Source: Candidatus Zixiibacteriota bacterium
Lineage (GTDB): Bacteria > Zixibacteria > MSB-5A5 > GN15 > FEB-12
Assembly (NCBI GenBank): GCA_023132995.1
Contig: JAGLXI010000118.1
Location: 1 to 7,129, forward strand
Direction: 5' to 3'
DNA length: 7,129 nucleotides
Below, piece by piece: positions 1 to 6,376 of this stretch (the stretch's first letter is position 1; every line of letters begins with the position of its first letter). The position numbers and the translations under genes were made by a program. The notes below the pieces were generated by a model. The model had not been told where the DNA came from. It made no database searches and saw only the letters and a program-made list of their open reading frames with translations.

Positions 1-877
1 CGATGACTTTGCCGGTATGCTCACCGGATTTATCGAGGGTAATCGCCTCCGGCCTCACACCCACCAGCATCGGCCACTGAGCCGTCGCAACACCCGCATC
101 AGCGAGCCTCGCGCCAATGAGCAACGCTAATTGCTGAGCATCGCTGACCCTGATGACATTTATCTTTGGCTGGCCGATGAACTCGGCCACGAAGAGCTGC
201 GCCGGGTCGCCGTAGAGATCCTCGGGGGTTCCCGTTTGGATTATCCGGCCCTTATGGAAGATCGCGATCCGGTCGGCCATCGTGAGGGCCTCGGTCTGGT
301 CGTGGGTGACGTAGACGGTGGTGACCTTAAGCTGCTGTTGAATCCTGACAATCTCAAGACGCATCCTGGCTCGCAGATCAGCGTCGAGATTTGAGAGTGG
401 TTCGTCGAGGAGAAAAAGGTCCGGCTTGCGGACAATCGCCCGTCCAAGTGCGACCCGCTGACGCTGACCGCCGGAAAGCCGGCCGGGCTTGTCGTTGAGC
501 CTGTCCGCCAGACCCAGCATGTCAGCTGTCTCTTTCACGCGTGCTTTGGTTTCGCTACGGCTCAGTCCGGAGACTGTCAGGGGAAAGCCTATGTTCTTTT
601 CAACCGACATGTGCGGATACAGAGCATAGTTCTGGAAGACCATAGCGACCCGGCGATCCCGAGGGCGCAACCGATCGATACGTCTTTCTCCAAGATGTAT
701 CTCCCCGCCGTCGGCCTGTTCCAACCCCGCGATGAGGCGTAGAAGGGTCGTCTTGCCGCAACCGGAAGGACCTAACAGCACGAGTAGTTCACCTGGCGAC
801 AGGTCCAGCGATATGTTATCCAGAACGGTGGTCGTCCCGTAAGCCTTTGTGACACCCCTAAGTGAGAGCGACGGCAT
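1..877 (-). CDS. ABC transporter ATP-binding protein, MalK/UgpC (CUT1 sugar) type, 3' end cut by window
   Basis: This is the nucleotide-binding subunit of an ABC importer, which would hydrolyse ATP on the inner face of the membrane to drive uptake, most likely of a sugar or glycerol-phosphate type solute. The 292 codons visible contain a Walker A GPSGCGKT (residues 36-43), Q-loop Gln82 in VFQNYALYPHM, signature LSGGQ (134-138), Walker B LFLLDEP (154-160), D-loop SNLD (162-165) and H-loop His192 in THDQTEA. After the ATPase domain comes GVRPEAI (273-279), which resembles the C-terminal TOBE regulatory domain of MalK/UgpC proteins. Family members are usually about 350-380 residues, so roughly 60-90 are missing beyond base 1. 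The ATG (875-877) sits one base past the recF stop and has a perfect AGGAGG inside recF. No permease or solute-binding gene is visible, so the substrate cannot be assigned. The family call is firm; the substrate class is inference. Confidence 0.93.
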   Translation of the reverse strand, partial: MPSLSLRGVTKAYGTTTVLDNISLDLSPGELLVLLGPSGCGKTTLLRLIAGLEQADGGEIHLGERRIDRLRPRDRRVAMVFQNYALYPHMSVEKNIGFPLTVSGLSRSETKARVKETADMLGLADRLNDKPGRLSGGQRQRVALGRAIVRKPDLFLLDEPLSNLDADLRARMRLEIVRIQQQLKVTTVYVTHDQTEALTMADRIAIFHKGRIIQTGTPEDLYGDPAQLFVAEFIGQPKINVIRVSDAQQLALLIGARLADAGVATAQWPMLVGVRPEAITLDKSGEHTGKVI

Positions 878-878
878 C

Positions 879-1967
879 TCAGTCTGCCTCCTGGACTGTT
901 CCTCGGCTTATCTTGAAGCTCCGTCCGCGTTGGCGCAGCAACTGAGGTGGCGCTGCCGCCGTCGTAAGAAACAACTGGCCAAAATCCCCAAATGCCTCAA
1001 TAAGTGCCTGTGAGCGGGTAGCGTCGAGCTCGGCGAATATCTCATCCAACAGCAACACCGGCGTTATGCCACGGTGCTCCTTTAAGAGTTGGTAGACAGC
1101 TAACTTAAGCGAGATCGCGGCCGTACGCAACTCACCCTGCGACCCATAGCTGCGAGCAGGGCAACCGGATATGTCAAAGAGCACCTCGTCGCGGTGAGGA
1201 CCCACTAACGTGACCATGGTTGCGCGCTCATGCCGGTAGGTCTCCGATAACCGCTCTCGGAACGAAGCCTGCACGGCTGCGGTGTCCGCATCATCCAGGT
1301 CCGATCCCACCGACGGCTGGTAGCGAATATTGAGCTTTCCTCCACCTGATATCTCGCTGTAGTATCTGGCAGCAAGGTCCCCCACGGCGCTTATGAATCC
1401 ACGACGATGTACAATCACCGCTGAACCGTACTGCACAAGTAGCGGGTCGAAAGGGCTGGTGTCACTTTCCTGTCTCAGGGCGGCGTTTCTCTGGCTGAGC
1501 GTGCGCGCATAGTCTGTCACACAGCCAAGATAGTCCAGGGAGAATTGTGACGTATAGATATCCATGAACAGCCGTCGTACTGAGGGTGATCCGGAGAGTA
1601 TCTCACTGTCTTCCGGCCCGGCCGACACAGCACAAAAGCGGTCATACAGTTCGGCGACTTTGGACACCACGGCGTCGATTGTTATCCTGCGTCGAGTTCC
1701 ACGCTGATAGGCCACTGATACGGTGTGAGAGCGTGACTCTTCCATTATCTCACCCTCAATGCGGTATACATCCTCATCGTGGCGCAGCATCACGCCGTCC
1801 GCTGCGCCGCGCTGTGATCGCCCCAAGCAGAGTACTAATACGGCTTCCAGTAAGTTGGTTTTGCCGGAGCCGTTGTCACCATAGAGAATGTTTGCATCTT
1901 CCGAGAAATCAACACGCAGTGAGGACATATTACGGAAATTCGTAACGTTAAGCGACGTTATTTTCAT
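879..1967 (-). CDS. recF: DNA replication and repair protein RecF
   Basis: RecF is a cytoplasmic SMC-like ATPase that works with RecO and RecR to help load RecA at single-strand gaps and stalled forks. From the ATG it is 362 residues, normal for the family. Visible features are the N-terminal ITSLNVTNFRN, Walker A GDNGSGKTN (30-38), the RecF-type RRLFMD segment (131-136), GPHRDE (256-261), signature YGSQGELRT (274-282), Walker B VLLLDE (304-309) and D-loop ELD (313-315). I chose the ATG at 1965-1967 because RecF proteins usually begin directly with an M-x-I strand. A TTG at 1971-1973 would add only two residues. Neither start has a good Shine-Dalgarno; the leader just upstream is almost purely A and C. 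recF lies 110 bases after dnaN, the classical dnaA-dnaN-recF order. It ends one base before an ABC ATPase gene rather than before gyrB. Confidence 0.95.
   Translation of the reverse strand: MKITSLNVTNFRNMSSLRVDFSEDANILYGDNGSGKTNLLEAVLVLCLGRSQRGAADGVMLRHDEDVYRIEGEIMEESRSHTVSVAYQRGTRRRITIDAVVSKVAELYDRFCAVSAGPEDSEILSGSPSVRRLFMDIYTSQFSLDYLGCVTDYARTLSQRNAALRQESDTSPFDPLLVQYGSAVIVHRRGFISAVGDLAARYYSEISGGGKLNIRYQPSVGSDLDDADTAAVQASFRERLSETYRHERATMVTLVGPHRDEVLFDISGCPARSYGSQGELRTAAISLKLAVYQLLKEHRGITPVLLLDEIFAELDATRSQALIEAFGDFGQLFLTTAAAPPQLLRQRGRSFKISRGTVQEAD
887..892 (-). promoter_or_regulatory. Ribosome binding site AGGAGG of the ABC ATPase gene, inside recF
   Basis: The minus strand reads AGGAGG here, nine bases before the ATG at 875-877. 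It lies within the last codons of recF. A perfect Shine-Dalgarno plus a stop-G-ATG junction fixes the start and suggests translational coupling with recF. Confidence 0.8.
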
Positions 1968-1983
1968 CGGCAACAGGGTAGTA

Positions 1984-2011
1984 GTTTGGGGGGGTGTTGT
2001 TTTGTGTGTGG
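1984..2011 (-). promoter_or_regulatory. 28-nt A/C-only leader upstream of recF
   Basis: The minus strand carries only A and C for 28 consecutive bases, including a run of seven C (1988-1994). The tract ends 16 bases before the recF ATG. No Shine-Dalgarno lies between it and the start. A tract without G or U cannot form internal base pairs, so the region should be open for ribosome entry. The composition is seen directly; a role in translation is inference. Confidence 0.4.
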
Positions 2012-2042
2012 CAGATATCCTCGCTTGTCCCTACATCCATGT

Positions 2043-2069
2043 GGCGCACGAGGACATACACCGTGCGCT
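2043..2069 (-). other. Hairpin in the dnaN-recF spacer
   Basis: A perfect 7-bp inverted repeat, GCGCACG (2044-2050) and CGTGCGC (2062-2068), surrounds an 11-base loop, and a flanking wobble pair could extend it. It starts about 10 bases after the dnaN stop. No T-run follows on the minus strand, so it is not a canonical intrinsic terminator. A second inverted repeat, GACATA (2053-2058) with TATGTC (2072-2077), overlaps the loop and could compete with it. A processing, stability or attenuating element between dnaN and recF is possible. Confidence 0.45.
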
Positions 2070-2077
2070 ATTATGTC

Positions 2078-3190
2078 TTACTCGGCCAGCCGTAAGGGCA
2101 TTACTAAACAGAGAAAGTCCTCACGCGGTACCGTTGGGCTGTAAACTACACCTGCTGCTACAGGACTGGATAACTCGAAAATCGCTTCATCGCCGTCTAT
2201 TTTGCTGAGTATCTCCGTAATGTAGTTGGCGTTGTAACCCATCTCTATCGTCTCACCATTATAATCGCACTCGAGTGTTTCTTTCCCCTCACCGCCAACA
2301 TCCGCGTTAGCACTTGAAAGCGTCAGTTTACCCGGCTTAGCCGCAAACTTGACCTGGTGCGTCAACGCATTTGACAAGATTGATACACGCCGCACGGCGC
2401 TCGCCAAATCCTCCTTGGAAATCCTAAGCTGCTTATCACTTTCGTCCGGTATTACCTGGTTGAAATTCGGGTAAGGTCCCTCAATAAGACGCGATGTCAA
2501 AACTACATCACCGAGATTGAAAATGATGTTGTTCTCACCGAAGATGATACCAAACTCTTGTCCTTCGTGACTTATGAACTTGGGAATTAGATCGAGCACT
2601 TTAGGAGGAATAATTACATCCTCACTGAGCCCCTGCAGTTTCTTGTTCTCTACCGCCATTCTGGCCAGCCGGTGACCATCCGTAGCGACCATCTGCATTT
2701 TCTCCCCCTGTGTCTGCCACAAGACACCGTTAAGAGCCGGCCGCGTCTCATCATCGGAGCATGCAAAGGTGGTCTTACGAATCGTCTTTACAATATCAGA
2801 CCCGCTGATCCTGATTTCCTTTTTAGTATTAACAGCCGGTAGTTTTGGGAAATCATCGGCGTCTATCATAGCTATCTTGTATGATCCGTTCGGAATTCTA
2901 ATTTCCATTCTCGAACCCGACACCTCAAAGGAGATATCCGACTCCGGGAGTTCCTTTATGATATCAAAGAGTATCCTCGCAGGCAAGGCACCGGATCCTT
3001 TCTTACTCACCTTACACTCCAGCGAGGCCGTTATAGAAACATCAAGATCTGTTGCTGATAGCTTCAGTTTGTTTTCTAATGCTTCAATCATAATATTCGT
3101 CAGGATCGGCAAGGTTGACTTACTCGGCACTACCTGCATAACGAATTGCAGGTAATTACTCAAACGAGACTTGGGTAGTGAGAACTTCAT
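2078..3190 (-). CDS. dnaN: DNA polymerase III subunit beta (sliding clamp)
   Basis: DnaN forms the ring-shaped homodimer that encircles DNA and tethers DNA polymerase III and many repair proteins. The 370-residue length is normal and covers all three clamp domains without interruption. Recognisable segments are the N-terminal MKFSLPKSRL, STLPILTNIMIEA (about 25-37), SATDLDVSI (45-53), VATDGHRLARM (168-178), SRLIEGPYPNF (233-243) and the terminal VMPLRLAE, which matches the MPxRL ending that helps form the partner-binding pocket. The ATG at 3188-3190 matches the usual family start. It has only a weak GGGGA about nine bases upstream. The gene lies 273 bases after dnaA across an AT-rich spacer with DnaA boxes, and 110 bases before recF. 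dnaN may have its own promoter in the AT-rich spacer, but none stands out by eye. Confidence 0.97.
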   Translation of the reverse strand: MKFSLPKSRLSNYLQFVMQVVPSKSTLPILTNIMIEALENKLKLSATDLDVSITASLECKVSKKGSGALPARILFDIIKELPESDISFEVSGSRMEIRIPNGSYKIAMIDADDFPKLPAVNTKKEIRISGSDIVKTIRKTTFACSDDETRPALNGVLWQTQGEKMQMVATDGHRLARMAVENKKLQGLSEDVIIPPKVLDLIPKFISHEGQEFGIIFGENNIIFNLGDVVLTSRLIEGPYPNFNQVIPDESDKQLRISKEDLASAVRRVSILSNALTHQVKFAAKPGKLTLSSANADVGGEGKETLECDYNGETIEMGYNANYITEILSKIDGDEAIFELSSPVAAGVVYSPTVPREDFLCLVMPLRLAE

Positions 3191-3240
3191 TTAGAATGTC
3201 CCCGATCGTTAGTTTTCCAGATTCTCTTCTTACTTCTCAT

Positions 3241-3294
3241 TTATGTATATTTAGAAACAAATAATAATAAGCACTGTTTATATGTTTATATATA
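3241..3294. other. Candidate DNA unwinding element
   Basis: Of the 50 bases 3241-3290, 42 are A or T. The stretch contains three consecutive TAA triplets (3262-3270) and a perfect tandem duplication of the 8-mer GTTTATAT (3276-3283 and 3284-3291). It lies about 65 bases from the first DnaA box. Low duplex stability and short AT repeats are typical of the region melted at origins. The role is inferred from composition and position. Confidence 0.45.
3276..3291. repeat. Tandem 8-mer GTTTATAT x2
   Basis: Two exact adjacent copies of GTTTATAT lie inside the AT-rich stretch. Repeated AT-rich short motifs are common in origin unwinding regions, though in such AT-rich DNA this could be chance. Confidence 0.5.
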
Positions 3295-3356
3295 CGCACA
3301 CAGTGATTGATAACCTCAATGTAGCAATCACTTAAGATTACGTTGTTGTGTTTTAT

Positions 3357-3365
3357 TTATCCACA
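3357..3365 (+). promoter_or_regulatory. DnaA box 1, TTATCCACA (perfect)
   Basis: This is an exact match to the high-affinity DnaA box TTATCCACA, on the plus strand in the dnaA-dnaN spacer. It is the box closest to the AT-rich segment. Confidence 0.8.
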
Positions 3366-3398
3366 AAGTTACAATTTAACTGTTTACAGCACAACACC

Positions 3399-3407
3399 TT
3401 TTCCACA
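3399..3407 (+). promoter_or_regulatory. DnaA box 2, TTTTCCACA
   Basis: This site fits the relaxed consensus TTWTNCACA and differs from the perfect box at one position. It has the same orientation as box 1, 42 bases further right. Confidence 0.65.
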
Positions 3408-3437
3408 GACCCTGATGTGTTTTGTATTGTACTCATT

Positions 3438-3446
3438 TTTTCCACA
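3438..3446 (+). promoter_or_regulatory. DnaA box 3, TTTTCCACA
   Basis: The site is identical in sequence and orientation to box 2, 39 bases further right and 17 bases from the end of dnaA. It fits TTWTNCACA. Confidence 0.65.
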
Positions 3447-3463
3447 AACTAAAGCACATGTTA

Positions 3464-4819
3464 TCAATAGAGCAAGGCCGCCGATATTTGGTCAATCCTG
3501 TCGCGAAGATCTCGGTTTGTAGACATTTTTCTGGAGATCAAGTCGCATCCGTGAATTACCGTGGAGTGGTCACGGCCACCAAACTCACGACCAATAACCT
3601 TCAGTGAGTTGTTGGTTAGAGATCGAGAGAGATACATTGCTACCTGACGCGCAAGGGCGATATCGGAGGTTTTCTTCTTTGCCTTCATCATAGAAGGATC
3701 GATATTGAAGTGCTCGGAGGTTTTCTTCTGAATGGTGTCAATGGTCACATGCTTCTTGGGACGCGAGAAACTGTCAGCGAGTAGCTTCTGAGCGAGGGGG
3801 AGATCAATAGACACGCTATTGAACGACGCATAGGCTAGTAATCGTATTAACGTACCTTCCAATTCGCGCACGTTGGTGGTTACCTGCCCGGCAACATATC
3901 GAATCACGTCGTCCGGTAGGCCGTTACCTTCAGACTCCAGTTTCTTGTACAAGATAGCCATACGATTTTCCAGGTCGGGCGCTTGCAGGTCAGTAACTAG
4001 TCCCCACGAGAAGCGAGAGAGTAGTCGCTCCTCAAGGCCCTTTATTTCCCGTTGAGGGCGATCCGACGTGAGGACAATCTGTTTACCGTAGTGGTAGAGA
4101 GTATTAAAAGTATGGAAGAACTGCTCCTGGGTGGATTCCTTCCCGGTGAAGAATTGGATATCGTCAATAATGAGAACATCGACTCCCCGGTAAGCGCGCG
4201 TGAACTCAGCTATAGAGCCGTCTGTGATGGATGCTATGAAGTCAGAGGTGAATTTCTCTGAGGTCGCGTAAACCACACGCTTGTTGGGAAACTGCTCGAG
4301 GATACGGTGACCGATTGCCTGGACAATGTGCGTTTTACCAAGACCAGTTCCGCCATAGATATAGAGAGGGTTGTAGCGGGTAGTGCCGGGTTCGTCGGCG
4401 ACGGCCATTGAGGCGGCGCAGGCAAACTGGTTAAAATCTCCAACGACTAACGAATTGAACTGATAACGGCTGTTCAGGTTGCTCTGTGGTGCAGGTGTCG
4501 ACGCCCCCAAAGTGTTGTCACCTCTCGCGTGGAACTCCATCGCTATCTGTGGCTGCTGGTCAATAGAATCGGCCACCACGTAACACAATGATGGCTGTTC
4601 CCCCAACACTTCCCTGAGCGCTTCATTGATGAGTTCCTTGAAGTGGCTATTAACCCAGTCAGCCACAAACTGGTTCGCCACGGTGAGTTCAAATACGCCA
4701 TTCCCCTTACCCTCACCACGAATCGGCTTCAGCCAAGTGTTGAAAGACTGCTCTTTCGTACGGTATGACATGTACTTAAGGCAATCTTTCCAGTCTCTTG
4801 ATACTGTTTGAGAGTCCAA
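3464..4819 (-). CDS. dnaA: Chromosomal replication initiator protein DnaA
   Basis: DnaA is the AAA+ ATPase that binds DnaA boxes, opens the origin and helps recruit the replicative helicase. All four domains are present in 451 residues. Domain I (about 1-80) has the typical W-x-x-CL and QSFNTWLKPI. A short linker follows (about 85-115). Domain III has Walker A GGTGLGKT (156-163), Walker B VLIIDD (215-220), the arginine-finger region LLSRFSWGL (Arg269) and sensor 2 NVRELEG (Arg318). Domain IV has the DNA-binding signature GGRDHSTVIHG (414-424). The start is a TTG (4817-4819). It is preferred over the internal Met17 because it keeps the conserved domain I tryptophan at residue 10 and follows a G-rich Shine-Dalgarno. 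dnaA precedes dnaN; DnaA boxes lie on both sides of it, which suggests autoregulation. Confidence 0.97.
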   Translation of the reverse strand: MDSQTVSRDWKDCLKYMSYRTKEQSFNTWLKPIRGEGKGNGVFELTVANQFVADWVNSHFKELINEALREVLGEQPSLCYVVADSIDQQPQIAMEFHARGDNTLGASTPAPQSNLNSRYQFNSLVVGDFNQFACAASMAVADEPGTTRYNPLYIYGGTGLGKTHIVQAIGHRILEQFPNKRVVYATSEKFTSDFIASITDGSIAEFTRAYRGVDVLIIDDIQFFTGKESTQEQFFHTFNTLYHYGKQIVLTSDRPQREIKGLEERLLSRFSWGLVTDLQAPDLENRMAILYKKLESEGNGLPDDVIRYVAGQVTTNVRELEGTLIRLLAYASFNSVSIDLPLAQKLLADSFSRPKKHVTIDTIQKKTSEHFNIDPSMMKAKKKTSDIALARQVAMYLSRSLTNNSLKVIGREFGGRDHSTVIHGCDLISRKMSTNRDLRDRIDQISAALLY

Positions 4820-4821
4820 AA

Positions 4822-4831
4822 CTCCCCCCTC
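4822..4831 (-). promoter_or_regulatory. Ribosome binding site supporting the TTG start of dnaA
   Basis: The minus strand reads GAGGGGGGAG just before the TTG. The GAGGGG part is six bases from the start codon, a workable spacing. It supports the non-ATG start over the internal ATG at codon 17. Confidence 0.55.
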
Positions 4832-4833
4832 AC

Positions 4834-4842
4834 TTATTCACA
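4834..4842 (+). promoter_or_regulatory. DnaA box 4, TTATTCACA, upstream of dnaA
   Basis: The site fits TTWTNCACA exactly. It lies 15 bases ahead of the dnaA start codon, partly next to the Shine-Dalgarno, where bound DnaA could repress its own gene. Binding there is inferred from the sequence. Confidence 0.6.
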
Positions 4843-5044
4843 TAGTGCGCTATCGCTAAGTGGTTAAGATTCGATGGGTTACTGCAACAGTGGGATGCCC
4901 CGCCGCTGGTTACCAACACATCTGTCAACATTTGAATAGTATTGACATTATCATAAGACTGTGCGGGACAATCATTCTTGTAGGTAGACGAGAGAATTGC
5001 CCACACCCTATTAACATTTTGTGACACAACAACTTTCACGTAAT

Positions 5045-5073
5045 AGATTACATTGATAAGGCTGGGGCGTCAA
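5045..5073 (-). promoter_or_regulatory. Weak sigma-70 type promoter candidate for dnaA
   Basis: On the minus strand a TTGACG (5068-5073), five of six matches to the -35 consensus, is followed after exactly 17 bases by TAATCT (5045-5050), which matches the -10 consensus at only three positions. It would give a dnaA leader of about 220 bases containing the 5019-5029 inverted repeat and DnaA box 4. Confidence is low because of the poor -10. Confidence 0.25.
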
Positions 5074-5193
5074 GTGCAAGGAGACAATTAATCGATGATT
5101 TCCCAAATCACCTGTTTAGTAGTGCCTTATGAGCACAAGACTCCGTAATAAGCCGGCTTCAAAACACCGGCAAGGTTAGGATTAATATCGCGC

Positions 5194-5210
5194 AGAGCCT
5201 AAGAGGCTCT
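5194..5210 (-). terminator. Small hairpin after mrp, possible weak terminator
   Basis: A perfect 7-bp stem AGAGCCT/AGGCTCT with a 3-base loop starts 12 bases after the mrp stop. No T-run follows, so it is not a textbook intrinsic terminator. It could still protect or end the mrp transcript. Confidence 0.35.
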
Positions 5211-5222
5211 AATTGCAGGCAG

Positions 5223-6287
5223 TTATCGCTGATCTCTCTGGTCAAGGCGGCGAGCGATGTTCTCAAAGAGACTGATCTGGTCCTCGGTGCCCTCGCTGGC
5301 GACCGGTTTACCGATGTCGGCGCCTTCGCGAATGGCTGTTGCCAGGGGGATTTCGCCAAGCAGGGGGACGTTAAGCCGCCGGGCAAGGTCCTTACCTCCG
5401 TCCTTGCCGAAAATATACTCGCGTTGGCCGTTAACTTCGAAGTAGGCCATGTTTTCAATTACACCCACTACCGTGAGGTTGGTCTTATCAGCGACCTTGG
5501 CAACGCGACCGGCCACATGGGTTGCGGTGGCTTGGGGGGTGGTGACTACAAGCAACTCGGCTGATGGAACGGTCTGGGCAATAGTGATAGTCACATCGCC
5601 GGTGCCGGGCGGTAGATCCATGAAAAGGTAGTCCAACTCATCCCACATGACGTCGGCGAGAAACTGTTTAATTGCCTTGTGCAGCAGGGGACCGCGCCAG
5701 ACCACCGGCTCATCCTCATTTATGAAAAACCCCATGGACACGATCTGGATGTTGTCACCCTTGCGAAGGGGTATGATCTTGTCGTCGATGACTGTCGGCT
5801 GACCATCAACACCTAACATTCGGGGCAGCGAGAAGCCGTAGAGATCGGCGTCGAGAACACCCACTTTACGACCCAGTCTGGCCATGGCTACCGCTATGTT
5901 GGCTGTAATCGTGGATTTGCCGACTCCCCCCTTGCCAGAGGCTACTGCAATAAAGCGCTTGGCATAAGTAAGCTTTGGGGGCTGGTCCGTCTCCGGTCGC
6001 CGGCCGTGGCCCAACTTCTGTTTGAGGCGCTCCAGTTCTTCGTCGGACATGGCGTCAAACTTGACGCGCACCGATGTCACACCGTCGATAGCGCTCACCC
6101 CCGCGGTAATGTCTTCACGGATCTTTGCCTTCATGGGGCAGTCGGGGGTGGTGAGGTTTATTTCGACCGTTACATCACTACCCTCTATAGTGATCGACTT
6201 AACCATATCCAGTTCGGTCAACGGTTTTTTCAGTTCGGGGTCTTCAATTCCTGCGAGTACGTTCATTACGGTATCTTTGGTCAGCAT
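5223..6287 (-). CDS. mrp: Mrp/ApbC-family P-loop ATPase, iron-sulphur carrier type, lacking CxxC
   Basis: Mrp/ApbC/NBP35 proteins are cytoplasmic ATPases that bind and pass on iron-sulphur clusters. This 354-residue protein has the usual bacterial build. An N-terminal MIP18/DUF59 domain (about 1-80) contains TTPDCPM (46-52). The ATPase domain has the deviant Walker A SGKGGVGKST (117-126), LDADLYG (145-151), WRGPLLHKAI (197-206) and MDLPPGTGD (223-231), then VIENMAYF (276-283) and YIFGKDGG (291-298). Members that assemble a bridging cluster carry a CxxC between ENM and IFG. Here that stretch has no cysteine, and Cys50 is the only one in the whole protein. The ATG (6285-6287) follows GAGG at a 5-base spacing. 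The gene stands alone, with about 300 bases upstream and about 400 before dnaA. Family membership is firm; cluster transfer by this member is uncertain. Confidence 0.93.
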   Translation of the reverse strand: MLTKDTVMNVLAGIEDPELKKPLTELDMVKSITIEGSDVTVEINLTTPDCPMKAKIREDITAGVSAIDGVTSVRVKFDAMSDEELERLKQKLGHGRRPETDQPPKLTYAKRFIAVASGKGGVGKSTITANIAVAMARLGRKVGVLDADLYGFSLPRMLGVDGQPTVIDDKIIPLRKGDNIQIVSMGFFINEDEPVVWRGPLLHKAIKQFLADVMWDELDYLFMDLPPGTGDVTITIAQTVPSAELLVVTTPQATATHVAGRVAKVADKTNLTVVGVIENMAYFEVNGQREYIFGKDGGKDLARRLNVPLLGEIPLATAIREGADIGKPVASEGTEDQISLFENIARRLDQRDQR

Positions 6288-6292
6288 GTCAG

Positions 6293-6296
6293 CCTC
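6293..6296 (-). promoter_or_regulatory. Ribosome binding site of mrp
   Basis: The minus strand has GAGG five bases ahead of the ATG at 6285-6287. This supports that start over the in-frame Met at codon 8. Confidence 0.6.
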
Positions 6297-6376
6297 GTTG
6301 GGTAACAGGGTTGCCTCATGTATCCTCTTTGCGGCGCCGTCGTCCGAAATATCGGCGGCTCACGTCCGCTCACGCC

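Larger units (their letters stand above)
3191..3463. other. oriC: Putative chromosomal origin (oriC) in the dnaA-dnaN spacer
   Basis: This 273-base non-coding spacer combines a cluster of DnaA boxes (3357-3446) with a very AT-rich segment (84% A+T over 3241-3290). A box array beside an unwinding region next to dnaA is the standard bacterial origin layout, and the dnaA-dnaN spacer is a known origin position in several phyla. The boxes and composition are seen directly; origin function is inference. Only three strong boxes are present, so activity may also need the box upstream of dnaA. Confidence 0.6.
4820..5222. other. Non-coding spacer between mrp and dnaA
   Basis: These 403 bases hold no convincing gene. 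They contain one DnaA box near dnaA, a weak promoter candidate on the minus strand, two short inverted repeats (TTGTG-A-CACAA at 5019-5029; TGTCAA at 4923-4928 with TTGACA at 4942-4947), a -10-like TATGATAAT on the minus strand (4947-4955) without a matching -35, and a small hairpin after mrp. The layout fits a dnaA regulatory region and possibly a second origin part. A 69-codon GTG frame (4830-5039) shows no protein-like features. Confidence 0.55.

Noticed and set aside
131..394. 87-codon plus-strand frame opposite the ABC ATPase
   Set aside because: It is antisense to the region encoding the H-loop and end of the ATPase domain, so it is a shadow.
1888..2208. 106-codon plus-strand frame spanning the recF start, spacer and dnaN end
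   Set aside because: It is antisense to two well-supported genes, with no domain or ribosome site evident.
4850..4920. tRNA-like stretch containing AAGTGGTTAAG
   Set aside because: It resembles a D-arm only; no T-loop GGTTCGA, anticodon arm or acceptor pairing could be built around it.
4830..5039. 69-codon GTG-start frame on the minus strand just upstream of dnaA
   Set aside because: It has no recognisable domain, overlaps the DnaA box and dnaA ribosome site region, and its sequence looks like translated spacer.
5159..5458. 99-codon minus-strand frame overlapping the end of mrp
   Set aside because: It is an alternative frame of mrp running into the spacer; the mrp frame has clear family motifs and this one has none.
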